A stretch of 57,296 nucleotides of DNA from Pelomonas aquatica. Its GTDB lineage: Bacteria > Pseudomonadota > Gammaproteobacteria > Burkholderiales > Burkholderiaceae_C. The DNA is taken from positions 1 to 57,296 of the forward strand of contig NZ_JAPPUW010000029.1 of NCBI RefSeq assembly GCF_026712205.1. The letters are read 5' to 3'. Position numbers and translations under genes: made by a program. Shown here one piece after another: positions 21,127 through 30,887 of the stretch (its first letter is position 1; every line of letters starts with the position of its first letter). The notes beneath the pieces were generated by a model. That model made no database searches. It was given only the letters and a program-made list of their open reading frames with translations, and was not told the origin of the DNA.

Positions 21127-23814
21127 TCACGCCGGCAAGGTGATCGTCACAGTGCACTTGCCGTTGCCCGGATTCCAGGTGTCGCTGAAGCCCATCCACA
21201 CGGCCCACGTGTTCGTCACCACCTGCGCAGGCCGGAAGGGGTGGTATGTGATCGGGAACTCGCAGCCGCCGCCATCGCCTCTCCCCGTAGTCCAACTCAA
21301 GCTTCGATTGCACCCCCCGTAGGCGAAGTCGGTGAAGACGGCCGTGTAGTTGATCGCCCCAGGGATGATCGGAACGAGGAATGCGCCGTAGAAGCAGGGT
21401 GCCGAAGAGGCGCAAGCGAACGAGAACGATCCACCGCTGGCGACGAAGGTGATCGTGCGCACGCCCTTCTTCACCTTGAGCGTCGTGCTCACCGGTTGCG
21501 TCTGGATCGTGCGCGCGCCCTTCGGGTCGCTCGCCGGCACCCGCACCGTCGCCTGCACGGTCAACGTTGCCGTGCCTTCGCTGGAGCCGGTCGAGAACGT
21601 GGCCTGGCTGTCGGCCGGGTTGCCGTCGGGCGCGACGGCCTGCAGCGAGCCCACGCCGGCGTGGCTCCACTGCCAGTCGACTGTCGAACCCGCAGGCAGC
21701 TTCTCGTTCAGGAACGCCGTCATCGGCAGATCGATGCCGCTCGGCACATCGGTCGAGTTCGGGCTGATCGAGACGCTGAACTCGCGCTTGAACTCGACGC
21801 TGACCGAGGCCTTGCCCATCTCGATGCGGCCGTGGCTGTTAGTCGCCGGGTTACGATAGTAGGCCGTCGCGGTGATCGTGTCCGGATCGGCGGGGTCGCC
21901 CTCGATGCCGCTCGGCACGTAGTTGTGAGTCGGGATGGTGAGCGCGCTTTCGAACGTGTTGGTGCCGATGCCGCCGACCTGGTAGAGCGTGCCGTACTTG
22001 CCGCGGCAACTCCACTGGACGAACACGCTGGAAGGCGGCACCGCGGCATCCAGCCCATCGACCTTCACGGTGATCGGGAACTGGCCAGAGGTCGCCGCCA
22101 CCTGGAACGGATTCGGCGACAGCGATGTCTTCGCCTTCGAGATGTTCAGCGTGAACTCGGTCATCCGTGCCGAGGCCAGCATGTCCTTGCCGATCGCCGC
22201 GTAGTCGCCCACCAGCGTGGCGACCTTGATGAGCTGGATGATGCGCGCCAGCTTGTCGAGCGCACCGCGCAGCGCCGCGACGTTGCGCGCGACGAGGTCC
22301 TCCTGCGACAGCAGGTTGACGCCGATCAGCGTGCCGCTGCCGTCGCGCAGCGTCCAGTTGGTCGAGGACGCGCGCATCCACGCCCGGAAGCCCGCCTCGT
22401 AGAGCCCCTGGAACGTGTTGCTGCTGAAGAACTCGGTCAGGAAGCTGCTGATCGCCGTCTTGAACTGGCCGGCGCGCAGTGCGGCGATCGTGTTCGGAAA
22501 GAACTGTCCACCGACGGCAAGGCTCGACAGGTCGGTGAGGCCGTTGAGCACGAGGGCCCAGCTCGCCTGCTGGAACTCCAGCTTGCCGAGCTTGGCCACG
22601 TGTTCGTTCACCATCGGCAGGACCAGCGTGCGCATGAACGGCTTGGCGATGTCCTCGATCAGCGTATCCCACAGGATTTGCTCGTAGGCTCGGTTCTCGG
22701 CGTCCGAGAGCGTTCCGCTCTCGGACGCCGAGATGCCGACCACGCGCACCGTGTGCACGACGGTCTGCGCTCCGTCCGGCGCGAACGGCAGTTGCACGGG
22801 CGCGCTCTTGACCGGTGTCCACACCGCACTGCCCGACTCGTAGGCGCCGAGAAAGCCGATGTCGGCGTAGAACTGCGCGATGTAGTCGCCGACGTTGGTG
22901 ACGATGTTGTCGAACGAGAGCGCGGTGGTGGCGTCGAGCGGAAAGTCCACGACCGCAACGGCCGGCGCGACTGGCGTGAGGGTGCCGGCGGCGTCGTAGG
23001 AGCCCGACCGTGCGATCCACGCGTGGGTGCGCCGCCGAAACTGGTTCTGCAGCACCACGGTGTTGAAGTCCTCGGTTGGCAGGATCGTGATGCCGCTCTT
23101 GGCGCCCGACGGCGACACCGTCACCGACAGCGCACGTTCACGCGACGCGCTCGCGGGTGCTGCCGCGCTCTTGCCGCGCAGGCGCAGCGTGGCCGCCTTC
23201 AGGGCGTTCATCAGCTCGGTGTCGCTCGGGTCGATGCCCTTGCGACCTTGTGCGGCCTCGACGGCCAGGCGCAACGGCTCGACCACGGTGTTGAAGTTCG
23301 AGCTGGCCAATGCGCGGCGCAGTGCGATCGCCATCGCCGGGCCCTGCAGCGCGACTTCGGACGTGACGAGCAGCAACGCTTCGGCGGTGCCGCGGGAGTC
23401 GATCGTGGTGCGTACGCCGTCCTCGATGACGCTCATGAGCAGCAGTTGCCCACCGGCATCGAACAGATAGCTCATCTGAGGCGCACCGCCGATCGTGATC
23501 ACGCCGGCGCTGCCGTCGGCAGCCACCTGCGACACGTTGTGCGCGGAGACGAGGTTGGTCGACGCGAGGGCGACGGCGCTGCCGGAGGCAAGCGCCACCC
23601 GGACCGCCTGGGCCGAGCGCTCGAGCTTGGGCAGCTTGGCGACGATGGTGTCGATCTTCGCGTCGGAACTGCCTTTGTCGCTGCTGCCATCTCCGGTCCC
23701 GCCGCAAGCGCCGATCCCCAGCGGCGTGCCGAGCGCCATGCCGTGCAGGCCGAGCAACAGCTTGCGGCGCAGCGGGTCGGGTTGGGCCAGCGCGTCAGTG
23801 TCCTGGATCTTCAT
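21127..23814 (-). CDS. Large lipoprotein with Tat-like signal, unknown function
   Basis: 895 residues. The N-terminus has a twin-arginine stretch (PLRRKLLLG, Arg16-Arg17), a hydrophobic core and a lipobox-like GIGAC ending at Cys37, followed by a Gly/Ser/Asp linker. The middle (about residues 270-560) is helical and has no family I recognise. The C-terminal third is beta-rich with Ig-like repeats (FSVSISPNSTDVP, TATLTVQATV) and ends in a domain with six cysteines. AGGAGG lies 4 bases upstream of the ATG. The protein should be anchored in a membrane facing the periplasm or surface. The only regulator nearby is the BTAD protein. The gene is intact although surrounded by debris. Confidence 0.8.
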   Translation of the reverse strand: MKIQDTDALAQPDPLRRKLLLGLHGMALGTPLGIGACGGTGDGSSDKGSSDAKIDTIVAKLPKLERSAQAVRVALASGSAVALASTNLVSAHNVSQVAADGSAGVITIGGAPQMSYLFDAGGQLLLMSVIEDGVRTTIDSRGTAEALLLVTSEVALQGPAMAIALRRALASSNFNTVVEPLRLAVEAAQGRKGIDPSDTELMNALKAATLRLRGKSAAAPASASRERALSVTVSPSGAKSGITILPTEDFNTVVLQNQFRRRTHAWIARSGSYDAAGTLTPVAPAVAVVDFPLDATTALSFDNIVTNVGDYIAQFYADIGFLGAYESGSAVWTPVKSAPVQLPFAPDGAQTVVHTVRVVGISASESGTLSDAENRAYEQILWDTLIEDIAKPFMRTLVLPMVNEHVAKLGKLEFQQASWALVLNGLTDLSSLAVGGQFFPNTIAALRAGQFKTAISSFLTEFFSSNTFQGLYEAGFRAWMRASSTNWTLRDGSGTLIGVNLLSQEDLVARNVAALRGALDKLARIIQLIKVATLVGDYAAIGKDMLASARMTEFTLNISKAKTSLSPNPFQVAATSGQFPITVKVDGLDAAVPPSSVFVQWSCRGKYGTLYQVGGIGTNTFESALTIPTHNYVPSGIEGDPADPDTITATAYYRNPATNSHGRIEMGKASVSVEFKREFSVSISPNSTDVPSGIDLPMTAFLNEKLPAGSTVDWQWSHAGVGSLQAVAPDGNPADSQATFSTGSSEGTATLTVQATVRVPASDPKGARTIQTQPVSTTLKVKKGVRTITFVASGGSFSFACASSAPCFYGAFLVPIIPGAINYTAVFTDFAYGGCNRSLSWTTGRGDGGGCEFPITYHPFRPAQVVTNTWAVWMGFSDTWNPGNGKCTVTITLPA

Positions 23815-23908
23815 GGAGCCTCCTCAGGTTGCGATGGCGCGCAGCTTCGACGACGACCGTTAGGCAATCGTTAGCAAGCGGGAAGGGCAACAGCGGTGCG
23901 GCGGCGGA

Positions 23909-24160
23909 TCAGCGTTGCGGCGTCACCGGCACCCACCAGCCGTTGCCGGTCAGCACGTGGTATTGGCCGGAGGCATCAACGTGATACGTGTTGCCCTGGT
24001 AAACCTGGGTGGTGTTCGGTTGCCAGCCGTGCGGCAGCGCGACCGTCGCGCCGTTCGGGGCCACGTAGGTGCTCTGCCCCATCAGGCCGCGACCGGCTTC
24101 CTGCTGGTTGCGGAAGTAGCCGTCGCCGTGCGCCTGCTGGGCCTGGCCGCGCTGCGTCGC
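23909..24160 (-). pseudogene. C-terminal remnant of an unknown exported protein
   Basis: About 80 codons reading GLMGQSTYVAPNGATVALPHG, then YQGNTYHVDASGQYHVL and GNGWWVPVTPQR. The YxV/GxxYHV pattern looks like genuine protein, yet upstream of about 24160 the frame runs into the antisense of the HlyD fragment. The 5' end is therefore lost at a junction. No start or ribosome site is seen. Confidence 0.5.
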
Positions 24161-24164
24161 GGCG

Positions 24165-24524
24165 TTGCCGGACGATGCCCAGGACACTGCCGAGGTGGTG
24201 CTCGAGAACAAGGACGTGGGTTTTGTGAGAGCGGGGCAGGTCGCCACGATCAAGCTGGAGACCTTCCCCTACACCCGCTATGGCACCGTGGATGGAAAGG
24301 TGCAAAGCATTGCCGCCGACGCGGTCAATGACGAGAAGCGCGGGGCGATTTTCCCGGCCAGCCTGCTATTGGGCACCGCCAGCCTGGACGTGGACGGCAA
24401 GCGGATCAAGTTGGCGCCAGGCATGAACCTCACGGCGGAGATCAAGACAGGCCGGCGACGTGTCATCGACTACCTGCTCAACCCAGTGAAGCAGCACATG
24501 CAGGAGAGCTTGCACGAAAGGTAG
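24165..24524 (+). pseudogene. HlyD-family secretion adaptor, C-terminal fragment
   Basis: About 119 codons that match the end of type I secretion membrane-fusion proteins: ENKDVGFVRAGQVATIKLETF, then YTRYGTVDGKV, LAPGMNLTAEIKTGRRRVIDYLL and a closing helical tail. Intact HlyD proteins have about 400 residues, so the N-terminal membrane anchor and coiled coil are missing. The break near 24165 abuts the remnant on the other strand, and the stop is 6 bases before the right inverted repeat. No partner ABC transporter or TolC gene is in the window. Confidence 0.82.
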
Positions 24525-24529
24525 CCCGT

Positions 24530-24561
24530 CGGAAAAAAATCTGGTTCGGGCTTACACCCCC
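24530..24561 (-). repeat. Right terminal inverted repeat
   Basis: Reverse complement of the left repeat with one extra base in the A/T run. The outer end is CCCCC at 24557-24561. Confidence 0.9.
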
Positions 24562-24566
24562 TTGTT
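24562..24566 (+). repeat. Right copy of 5-bp target-site duplication
   Basis: TTGTT directly after the right inverted repeat, identical to 17141-17145. Confidence 0.75.
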
Positions 24567-24569
24567 CTT

Positions 24570-25346
24570 TCAAGCTGCCGGGTCCTGCTTGAAGAAGCCG
24601 GCCAGCAGCGCATACATCGCCGGTTCTTCGGTCCGCATCGCAGCCGGTGCGACGAAGAAGGCCTCCACGGCCACGGCGAAGAACTCCTCGACGGCCTCGG
24701 CGCCGTAGGGGTCGATCAGCGTGTCCTCGCCGGCATCGACGCGCTGGCAGAACGTCTCCCACTCGGCGTCGATGACTTCGATCCAGCGCTCGCGCTCGGC
24801 GGCATCCAGCGGCGGCACGCCGTCGGCCAGGCCGTCGCGCATGTCGATGACGTGGGCGAACTCGTGGATGACGACGTTGTAGACCGCGTCCGCGCCGAAC
24901 TCGGCCGGGTCGTCGCTGACGGCGATGGCCTGCCAGGCCAGCATCAGCGGACCGCCTTCCATGGCCTCGCCGGCCAGTTCCTCGTCGTACTCGTGGACGA
25001 TGCCGTCTTCGTCCTCGTAGCGCCGCTGCGCGACGACCTCGCCGGCGTGCATGACGATGCCGACGAAGCCGTCGTACCAGCCCAGGCCGAGGCGCAGCAC
25101 CGGCAGGCAGGCCTGGGCCGCGACGGCCACGGCGATCTCGTCGCTGACCTCGAAGCCGGCGACGCCGTGGAACTCCTTGCCCGCGAGGAACAGGCTGCAC
25201 AGCCGGCGCAATTCGGCGAGATCCTCCGCGCTGCGCTGGGCCAGGAAGGGGTAGCGCAGCAGCGTCAGCTGCCACAGCGCATCCGGGATGGCATGGCGCT
25301 CGATGGCGCGTTGCTCGCGCCAGTTCCTGATGGCCTTGAGGATCAA
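24570..25346 (-). CDS. mtfA: MtfA-family zinc peptidase
   Basis: 258 residues from a TTG start. The zinc-binding HEFAH is at residues 161-165, with the third ligand expected in the EAVEEFFAVAVEAFF stretch; this is the M90/MtfA family (E. coli MtfA has 265 residues). MtfA is a cytoplasmic peptidase that binds the Mlc repressor in enterobacteria; whether that role holds here is unknown. The TTG overlaps the lpxH stop (TTGA), and no ATG exists before residue 99, so the start is well constrained. The stop lies 4 bases from the mobile-element target duplication, so the element landed between clpA and mtfA. Confidence 0.9.
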   Translation of the reverse strand: MILKAIRNWREQRAIERHAIPDALWQLTLLRYPFLAQRSAEDLAELRRLCSLFLAGKEFHGVAGFEVSDEIAVAVAAQACLPVLRLGLGWYDGFVGIVMHAGEVVAQRRYEDEDGIVHEYDEELAGEAMEGGPLMLAWQAIAVSDDPAEFGADAVYNVVIHEFAHVIDMRDGLADGVPPLDAAERERWIEVIDAEWETFCQRVDAGEDTLIDPYGAEAVEEFFAVAVEAFFVAPAAMRTEEPAMYALLAGFFKQDPAA

Positions 25347-26089
25347 AGCGGGATGCGTTGCAGGCCGGCGGCCGAAAGGCGGATCACGTCGCCGCGCGGT
25401 GGCGTCGCGTCCAGATCCCAGTCGGACAGCACGATGCGCTTCATGCCATGGCCAATGTCGTGCTCGCCGGGGCGGTGCGTGTGGCCATGAATCATCGTCT
25501 TTGCGCCGGCTTCGTCCAGCAGGGCTCGACAGACATCGGCGTCGAGATCGCTGGCCTGTAGCTGGGCGGCCTGCGCCGCGCGGCTGCCTTCGCGCATCTG
25601 GCGTGCAAGTGCCTGACGGGCCGCCAGCGGCTGAGCCAGCAGTTCGGCCTGCCACTGGGGTGAGCGAACCTGGTTGCGGAAGAGTTGGTAGGCCGTGTCG
25701 GACAGGCACTGCGCGTCGCCGTGCACGAGCAGCCAGCGCTCGCCGAAGGCGGAGAGCAGGGTGGGGTCGGGCAGGGCGGTCATGCCGCAGTCGGCCAGCA
25801 TGTCGGTGTCGACAAGGAAGTCGCGATTGCCATGCATGAAGAACAGGCCCAGCCGCTGGCTGGCTCGTTTCAGCATGGCAACACAGGAGGCTTCGAAGGG
25901 CTGGTGGCGCGAGTCGTCGCCGACCCAGACCTCGAAGACGTCGCCGAGCAGCAGCACGGCATCGGCTGGCGTCTGCGCCAGATGTTTTTCAAGCCGGGCG
26001 AAGGTGCCCGGCGTGTCGGGCCCGAGATGCAGGTCGGACAGCAGGTCGACCTGCCGCCACTGCGCCGGTGCCGTCAGCGTAGGGATCAA
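25343..26089 (-). CDS. lpxH: UDP-2,3-diacylglucosamine diphosphatase
   Basis: 248 residues, a calcineurin-like metallophosphoesterase. Motifs are [30 protein letters not shown] and IHGHTHRP, the four metal-binding blocks of LpxH. It hydrolyses UDP-2,3-diacylglucosamine to lipid X in lipid A synthesis at the inner membrane. The TTG at 26089 overlaps the ppiB stop (TTGA) and places DLHLG about 20 residues from the N-terminus, as in the family. Later in-frame ATGs would delete the first metal motif. Confidence 0.95.
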   Translation of the reverse strand: MIPTLTAPAQWRQVDLLSDLHLGPDTPGTFARLEKHLAQTPADAVLLLGDVFEVWVGDDSRHQPFEASCVAMLKRASQRLGLFFMHGNRDFLVDTDMLADCGMTALPDPTLLSAFGERWLLVHGDAQCLSDTAYQLFRNQVRSPQWQAELLAQPLAARQALARQMREGSRAAQAAQLQASDLDADVCRALLDEAGAKTMIHGHTHRPGEHDIGHGMKRIVLSDWDLDATPPRGDVIRLSAAGLQRIPL

Positions 26090-26583
26090 ACCTCGACGGC
26101 CTTCTCGATGACGACGTCCTCGACGGGCACGTCGCCATGGCCGCCGCGGCTGGCGGTCTTGCTCTTCTCGATCTTGTCGACGACGTCCTGGCCCTGGATC
26201 ACCCTGCCGAACACGGCATAGCCCCAGCCCGACGGCGACTCGGACTTGAAGTCCAGGAAACCGTTGTTCGTCGTGTTGATGAAGAACTGCGCGGTGGCCG
26301 AGTGCGGCGCATTGGTGCGCGCCATGGCCAGCGTGTAGTGGGCGTTCTTCAGGCCGTTGTTGGCCTCGTTCTGGATCGGCGCCTCGGTGGGCTTTTGCTT
26401 CATGCCGGGCTCGAAGCCGCCGCCCTGGATCATGAAGCCCTTGATGACGCGGTGGAAGACCGTGCCGTCGTAGTGGCCGCTGCGCACGTAGGCGAGAAAG
26501 TTGGCGGCCGACAGCGGGGCCTTCTCGGCATCCAGCTCGATGAGGATGTCGCCGTGGTTGGTGGTGAACTTGACTTGGCTCAT
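26086..26583 (-). CDS. ppiB: Cytoplasmic peptidyl-prolyl isomerase (cyclophilin)
   Basis: 165 residues without a signal peptide. Cyclophilin signatures are [22 protein letters not shown] and [11 protein letters not shown]. It catalyses cis-trans isomerisation of prolyl bonds in the cytoplasm. The start ATG overlaps the stop of the upstream periplasmic cyclophilin (ATGA), so the pair probably arose by duplication, one copy having a signal peptide. Confidence 0.95.
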   Translation of the reverse strand: MSQVKFTTNHGDILIELDAEKAPLSAANFLAYVRSGHYDGTVFHRVIKGFMIQGGGFEPGMKQKPTEAPIQNEANNGLKNAHYTLAMARTNAPHSATAQFFINTTNNGFLDFKSESPSGWGYAVFGRVIQGQDVVDKIEKSKTASRGGHGDVPVEDVVIEKAVEV

Positions 26584-27140
26584 TTTTTGACGGGCTCGAC
26601 GAGAGCCTTGGTGATGAAGATGGGCTTGACCGGCAGGTTCTCGTGCATGCCGGCCGGCTTGGTTTCTGCTGCGCGGATCTTGTCGACGACGTCCATGCCT
26701 TCGACGACCTGGCCGAAGACGGCATAGCCGCTGCGGGGCGCGTCGGGCTCGCCGTCGAGGAAGAGGTTGTCGACCACGTTGATGAAGAACTGCGACGTCG
26801 CCGAGTTCGGGTCACCCGTGCGGGCCATCGCCACGCTGCCGCGCAGATTGGACAGGCCGTTGTGCGACTCCAGCGGGATCGGCGGCTTGGTCGGGCGCTG
26901 GTTCAACTTGGCGTCGTAGCCGCCGGTCTGGACCATGAAGTTGGGAATGATGCGGTGGAAGATGACGCCGCTGTAATGGCCTGCCTTCACATACTGCAGG
27001 AAGTTGGCCACCGTCTTGGGCGCCTTCTCGGCGTCCAGCTGGATGCGGATGTCGCCTTCGGTCGTCTGCAGCTTGACGGTCTGGGCCGATGCGCCGGCGG
27101 CGGCCAGCAGGGCGGCGAGTAACAGTGCGGTCTTGGTCAT
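26580..27140 (-). CDS. ppiA: Periplasmic peptidyl-prolyl isomerase (cyclophilin)
   Basis: 186 residues. A signal peptide, [19 protein letters not shown], ends in an Ala-x-Ala site, so the enzyme acts in the periplasm. The catalytic core has [22 protein letters not shown] and [11 protein letters not shown]. It is the exported paralogue of the next gene. The start at 27140 is the only one that keeps a proper signal peptide. It follows the TPR gene by 8 bases in the same operon. Confidence 0.93.
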   Translation of the reverse strand: MTKTALLLAALLAAAGASAQTVKLQTTEGDIRIQLDAEKAPKTVANFLQYVKAGHYSGVIFHRIIPNFMVQTGGYDAKLNQRPTKPPIPLESHNGLSNLRGSVAMARTGDPNSATSQFFINVVDNLFLDGEPDAPRSGYAVFGQVVEGMDVVDKIRAAETKPAGMHENLPVKPIFITKALVEPVKK

Positions 27141-27148
27141 GAAGGTGT

Positions 27149-27667
27149 TCAGCGGGTCTTGGGAGCGTCGCCGGTCAGGGCCAGCGTGCGGCTGATCTTG
27201 TTGGTCAGCGCCTCGCTGGGCGCCAGCGAGGTCTTCTGCGCATGCTGGTAGGCACGCAGCGCCAGGCGCACCAGCACGTCGCCCAGGTTCTCCTGGGCCT
27301 GGGCGTGCTCGGGCTGCAGGCGCAGGGCCTGTTCCAGCGCGACCTTGGCCTCGTCCAGCTCGCCGGCGGCGGCGTGCAGCACGGCGAGGTTGTTGTAGGG
27401 ATCGGCCAGGTCGGGGAAGTCCTGGGTCAGGCCCGTGAAGATGCGCATGGCCTGGGCGCGGTCGCCCAGTTCCATGCGCATGACGCCGAGCGCGAAGCGC
27501 AGTTGCAGGTCGTCGGGTGTGCGCTTGAGCGCCTGCTCGATCTGGTCGACGGCCTGGGGCTTCTGGCCGGCCAGCCACAGGCGCTGGGCGCTCGCCAGGT
27601 CGTCGGCACGGGCCGGCGCGGCAGCCAGTGCGGCCAGCAGTAGTAGGAGGGGGAGGGGCAGTCGCAT
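27149..27667 (-). CDS. Exported TPR-repeat protein
   Basis: 172 residues with a signal peptide (MRLPLPLLLLLAALAAAPARA) and about three tetratricopeptide repeats (residues 25-130), for example ADPYNNLAVLHAAAGELDEAK. TPR proteins are scaffolds; no partner can be named. First gene of the operon TPR-ppiA-ppiB-lpxH-mtfA, transcribed away from cysS. Context suggests envelope biogenesis. Confidence 0.85.
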   Translation of the reverse strand: MRLPLPLLLLLAALAAAPARADDLASAQRLWLAGQKPQAVDQIEQALKRTPDDLQLRFALGVMRMELGDRAQAMRIFTGLTQDFPDLADPYNNLAVLHAAAGELDEAKVALEQALRLQPEHAQAQENLGDVLVRLALRAYQHAQKTSLAPSEALTNKISRTLALTGDAPKTR

Positions 27668-27723
27668 GAGGGTTGTAGCGGGGGGCGGCGTCAGGGTCGG
27701 CCGCTATACTGATTTCATTCTAT

Positions 27724-27757
27724 GAGCCCCGCCTGGGCGGACCCGGTGCGGGGCTTC
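27724..27757 (+). promoter_or_regulatory. Terminator-like hairpin in the cysS leader
   Basis: Stem GAGCCCCGC / GCGGGGCTT with a 15-base loop, followed by TTCTTGTTGG. It lies between a TATACT -10-like element (27705-27710) and the cysS start. It may act as an attenuator or terminate a short leader RNA. Confidence 0.45.
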
Positions 27758-27797
27758 TTGTTGGTGGTTGCCCGCCAACGGTGCGCCCTTCTCTCCC

Positions 27798-29168
27798 ATG
27801 TCCCTGCGCGTTTACAACTCCCTCAGCCGCAATCTCGAAGACTTCCAACCGCTCGTGCCCGGCCAGGTGCGCATGTACGTCTGCGGCATCACGGTCTACG
27901 ACCTCTGCCACATGGGTCATCTGCGCATGAACATGGCGTTCGACGTCATCTACCGCTGGCTGCGCGCCAGCGGCCTGGGCGTCACCTATGTGCGCAACAT
28001 CACCGACATCGACGACAAGATCATCAAGCGCGCCGTCGAGCGCGGCATCACGATCCGCCAGCTGACGGAAGAGATGACGGCGGCCATGCACGAGGACTTC
28101 GCCGCCGTGGGCCTGCTGCGCCCCGACCATGAGCCGCGCGCGACCGCCTATGTGCCGCAGATGCTGTCGCTGATAGCGCGGCTGGAAGACCGCGGCCTGG
28201 CCTACCGCGCCGAAGGTGGCGACGTGAACTACGCGGTGCGCAAGTTCGAGGGCTACGGCAAGCTCAGCGGCAAGAGCCTCGATGACCTGCGCGCCGGCGA
28301 GCGCGTGGCCGTGGACGACGGCAAGCTGGACCCGCTGGACTTCGTGCTCTGGAAAGCCGCCAAGGCCGAGGAGCCGGCCGATGCCAAGTGGGCCGCGCCC
28401 TTCGGCGAGGGCCGCCCGGGCTGGCACATCGAATGCTCGGCGATGAGCTGTGCGCTGCTCGGCGAGAGCTTCGACATCCACGGCGGTGGCGCGGATCTGC
28501 AGTTCCCCCATCACGAGAACGAGATCGCTCAGAGCCAGGGCGCCGGCTATCCGTTCGCAAGCTACTGGCTGCACAACGGCTTCCTGAACGTCGACGGCGA
28601 GAAGATGTCCAAGAGCCTGGGCAACTTCTTCACCATCCGCGACGTGCTGCAGAAGTTCGACGGCGAGACGCTGCGCTTCTTCATGCTGCGCACCCACTAC
28701 CGCCGCCCGTTCAACTTCAGCGACTCGCATCTGGAAGACGCGCGCACGGCGCTCACCAGGCTTTACACGGCGCTGGACGCCGTGCCGCCGGCCGACGTGA
28801 CCATCGACTGGAGCGAGCCCAGCGCCGCTGCCTTCAAGGCGGCCATGGACGAGGACTTCGGCACGCCCGGCGCCATCGCCGTGCTCTTCGACCTCGTCAA
28901 CGAAGTCAACCGCGACCGCTCGCCGCAGCGGGCCGGCCTGCTGAAGGCGCTGGCCGGCGTGCTCGGCATCCTGCAGCAGGAGCCGCGCGCCTATCTGCAG
29001 GGCGGCTCGGGCGGTGATGCCGCCTGGATCGAGGAGCGCATCGCCGCGCGCGCCGCGGCCAAGGCGGCCCGCGATTTCGCCGGCGCCGATGCGATCCGCG
29101 CCGAGCTGTCGGCCAAGGGCATCACGCTGAAGGACGGCGCGGGCGGCACGACCTGGGTCAAGAGCTGA
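27798..29168 (+). CDS. cysS: Cysteinyl-tRNA synthetase
   Basis: 456 residues, class I synthetase. Signatures are [16 protein letters not shown] (HIGH-like motif with the zinc cysteine), the KMSKSLGN loop, and zinc ligands such as GWHIECSAM and the HHENE stretch. It charges tRNA-Cys. The ATG at 27798 (MSLRVYNSL) matches the family N-terminus; upstream in-frame codons cover the leader hairpin and are rejected. The stop overlaps the next ATG (TGATG). Confidence 0.97.
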   Translation: MSLRVYNSLSRNLEDFQPLVPGQVRMYVCGITVYDLCHMGHLRMNMAFDVIYRWLRASGLGVTYVRNITDIDDKIIKRAVERGITIRQLTEEMTAAMHEDFAAVGLLRPDHEPRATAYVPQMLSLIARLEDRGLAYRAEGGDVNYAVRKFEGYGKLSGKSLDDLRAGERVAVDDGKLDPLDFVLWKAAKAEEPADAKWAAPFGEGRPGWHIECSAMSCALLGESFDIHGGGADLQFPHHENEIAQSQGAGYPFASYWLHNGFLNVDGEKMSKSLGNFFTIRDVLQKFDGETLRFFMLRTHYRRPFNFSDSHLEDARTALTRLYTALDAVPPADVTIDWSEPSAAAFKAAMDEDFGTPGAIAVLFDLVNEVNRDRSPQRAGLLKALAGVLGILQQEPRAYLQGGSGGDAAWIEERIAARAAAKAARDFAGADAIRAELSAKGITLKDGAGGTTWVKS

Positions 29169-29809
29169 TGGCGTCCAAGCATCCCGTCGAGGTCACGCCC
29201 GACTACTGGGACGAGGCCTGCAAGCACCTCGCCAAGCGCGACCGGGTGATGAAGAAGCTCATCCCCCAGTTCGGCGAGGCCCGCCTGCAGAGCCGTGGCG
29301 ACGCCTTCGCGACGCTGGCGCGCTCCATCGTCGGCCAGCAGATCTCGGTCAAGGCCGCGCAGTCGGTCTGGACCCGCTGGGTCGCGCTGGCGCCGAAGTG
29401 CCAGCCCGCCAGCGTGCTGGCCCTGGGCGTGGACGAGCAGCGTGCCGCGGGCCTGTCGGCGCGCAAGGTCGAGTACCTGCGCGACCTGGCCGAGCACTTC
29501 GACGCCGGCCAGGTGCATGTGCGCCAATGGGCGCAGATGGACGACGAGGCCATCATCGAGGAACTGGTCGCCATCCGCGGCATCGGCCGCTGGACGGCCG
29601 AGATGTTCCTGATCTTCCACCTGATGCGCCCCAACGTGATGCCGCTGGACGACGTCGGCCTGCTCAAGGGCATCAGCACCAACTACTTCTCCGGCGAGCC
29701 GGTCTCCCGCGCCGAGGCGCGCGAGGTCGGCGACGCCTGGGCACCCTACCGCTCGGTGGCGGTTTGGTACATTTGGCGGAGCCTCGATCCGCTGCCTGTG
29801 GACTATTGA
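29168..29809 (+). CDS. DNA-3-methyladenine glycosylase II (HhH-GPD)
   Basis: 213 residues. The helix-hairpin-helix is [15 protein letters not shown] and the catalytic aspartate is in MPLDDVGL, the pattern of AlkA/MAG-type glycosylases that remove alkylated bases. The N-terminal domain of E. coli AlkA is absent, as in the short forms common in Burkholderiales. The start ATG overlaps the cysS stop by one base, so it belongs to the cysS transcript and may be made constitutively. Confidence 0.93.
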   Translation: MASKHPVEVTPDYWDEACKHLAKRDRVMKKLIPQFGEARLQSRGDAFATLARSIVGQQISVKAAQSVWTRWVALAPKCQPASVLALGVDEQRAAGLSARKVEYLRDLAEHFDAGQVHVRQWAQMDDEAIIEELVAIRGIGRWTAEMFLIFHLMRPNVMPLDDVGLLKGISTNYFSGEPVSRAEAREVGDAWAPYRSVAVWYIWRSLDPLPVDY

Positions 29810-29868
29810 GGTCATTGTTCAACCACTCAGAGCGGGCCGAGCGCCGGGCCGCTCCCAAGCCGGCCCGC

Positions 29869-29902
29869 ATCCCCTCGGGGGATCGGCCGGTGTACTCACC
29901 GG
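29869..29902 (+). repeat. Two short palindromes in the accA leader
   Basis: ATCCCC-TC-GGGGGAT and CCGGTG-TACT-CACCGG lie in tandem 14-47 bases before the accA start. They could fold as two hairpins in the 5' leader. Function unknown. Confidence 0.5.
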
Positions 29903-29915
29903 ACGAGGGGCTCCA

Positions 29916-30887
<972 letters not shown>

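Larger units (their letters stand above)
17146..24561. mobile_element. 7.4-kb transposon-like element with decayed mobility genes
   Basis: The segment is bounded by about 31-bp inverted repeats beginning GGGGGTGTAAGCC and by a 5-bp direct repeat, TTGTT. It splits the clpA terminator from its T-tail. Inside are a broken tyrosine integrase next to the left end, a BTAD-type regulator, a Tn3-type transposase relic, a large lipoprotein gene, and truncated ends of two other genes near the right end. The G-rich ends and 5-bp duplication fit Tn3-family transposition, but the repeats are shorter than the usual 38 bp. Neither recombinase looks functional, so the element is probably immobile unless helped in trans. 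Confidence 0.8.

Noticed and set aside
21241-23874. 877-codon open frame opposite the lipoprotein gene
   Set aside because: The minus-strand gene has a strong ribosome site and a proper signal peptide; the plus-strand frame has neither.
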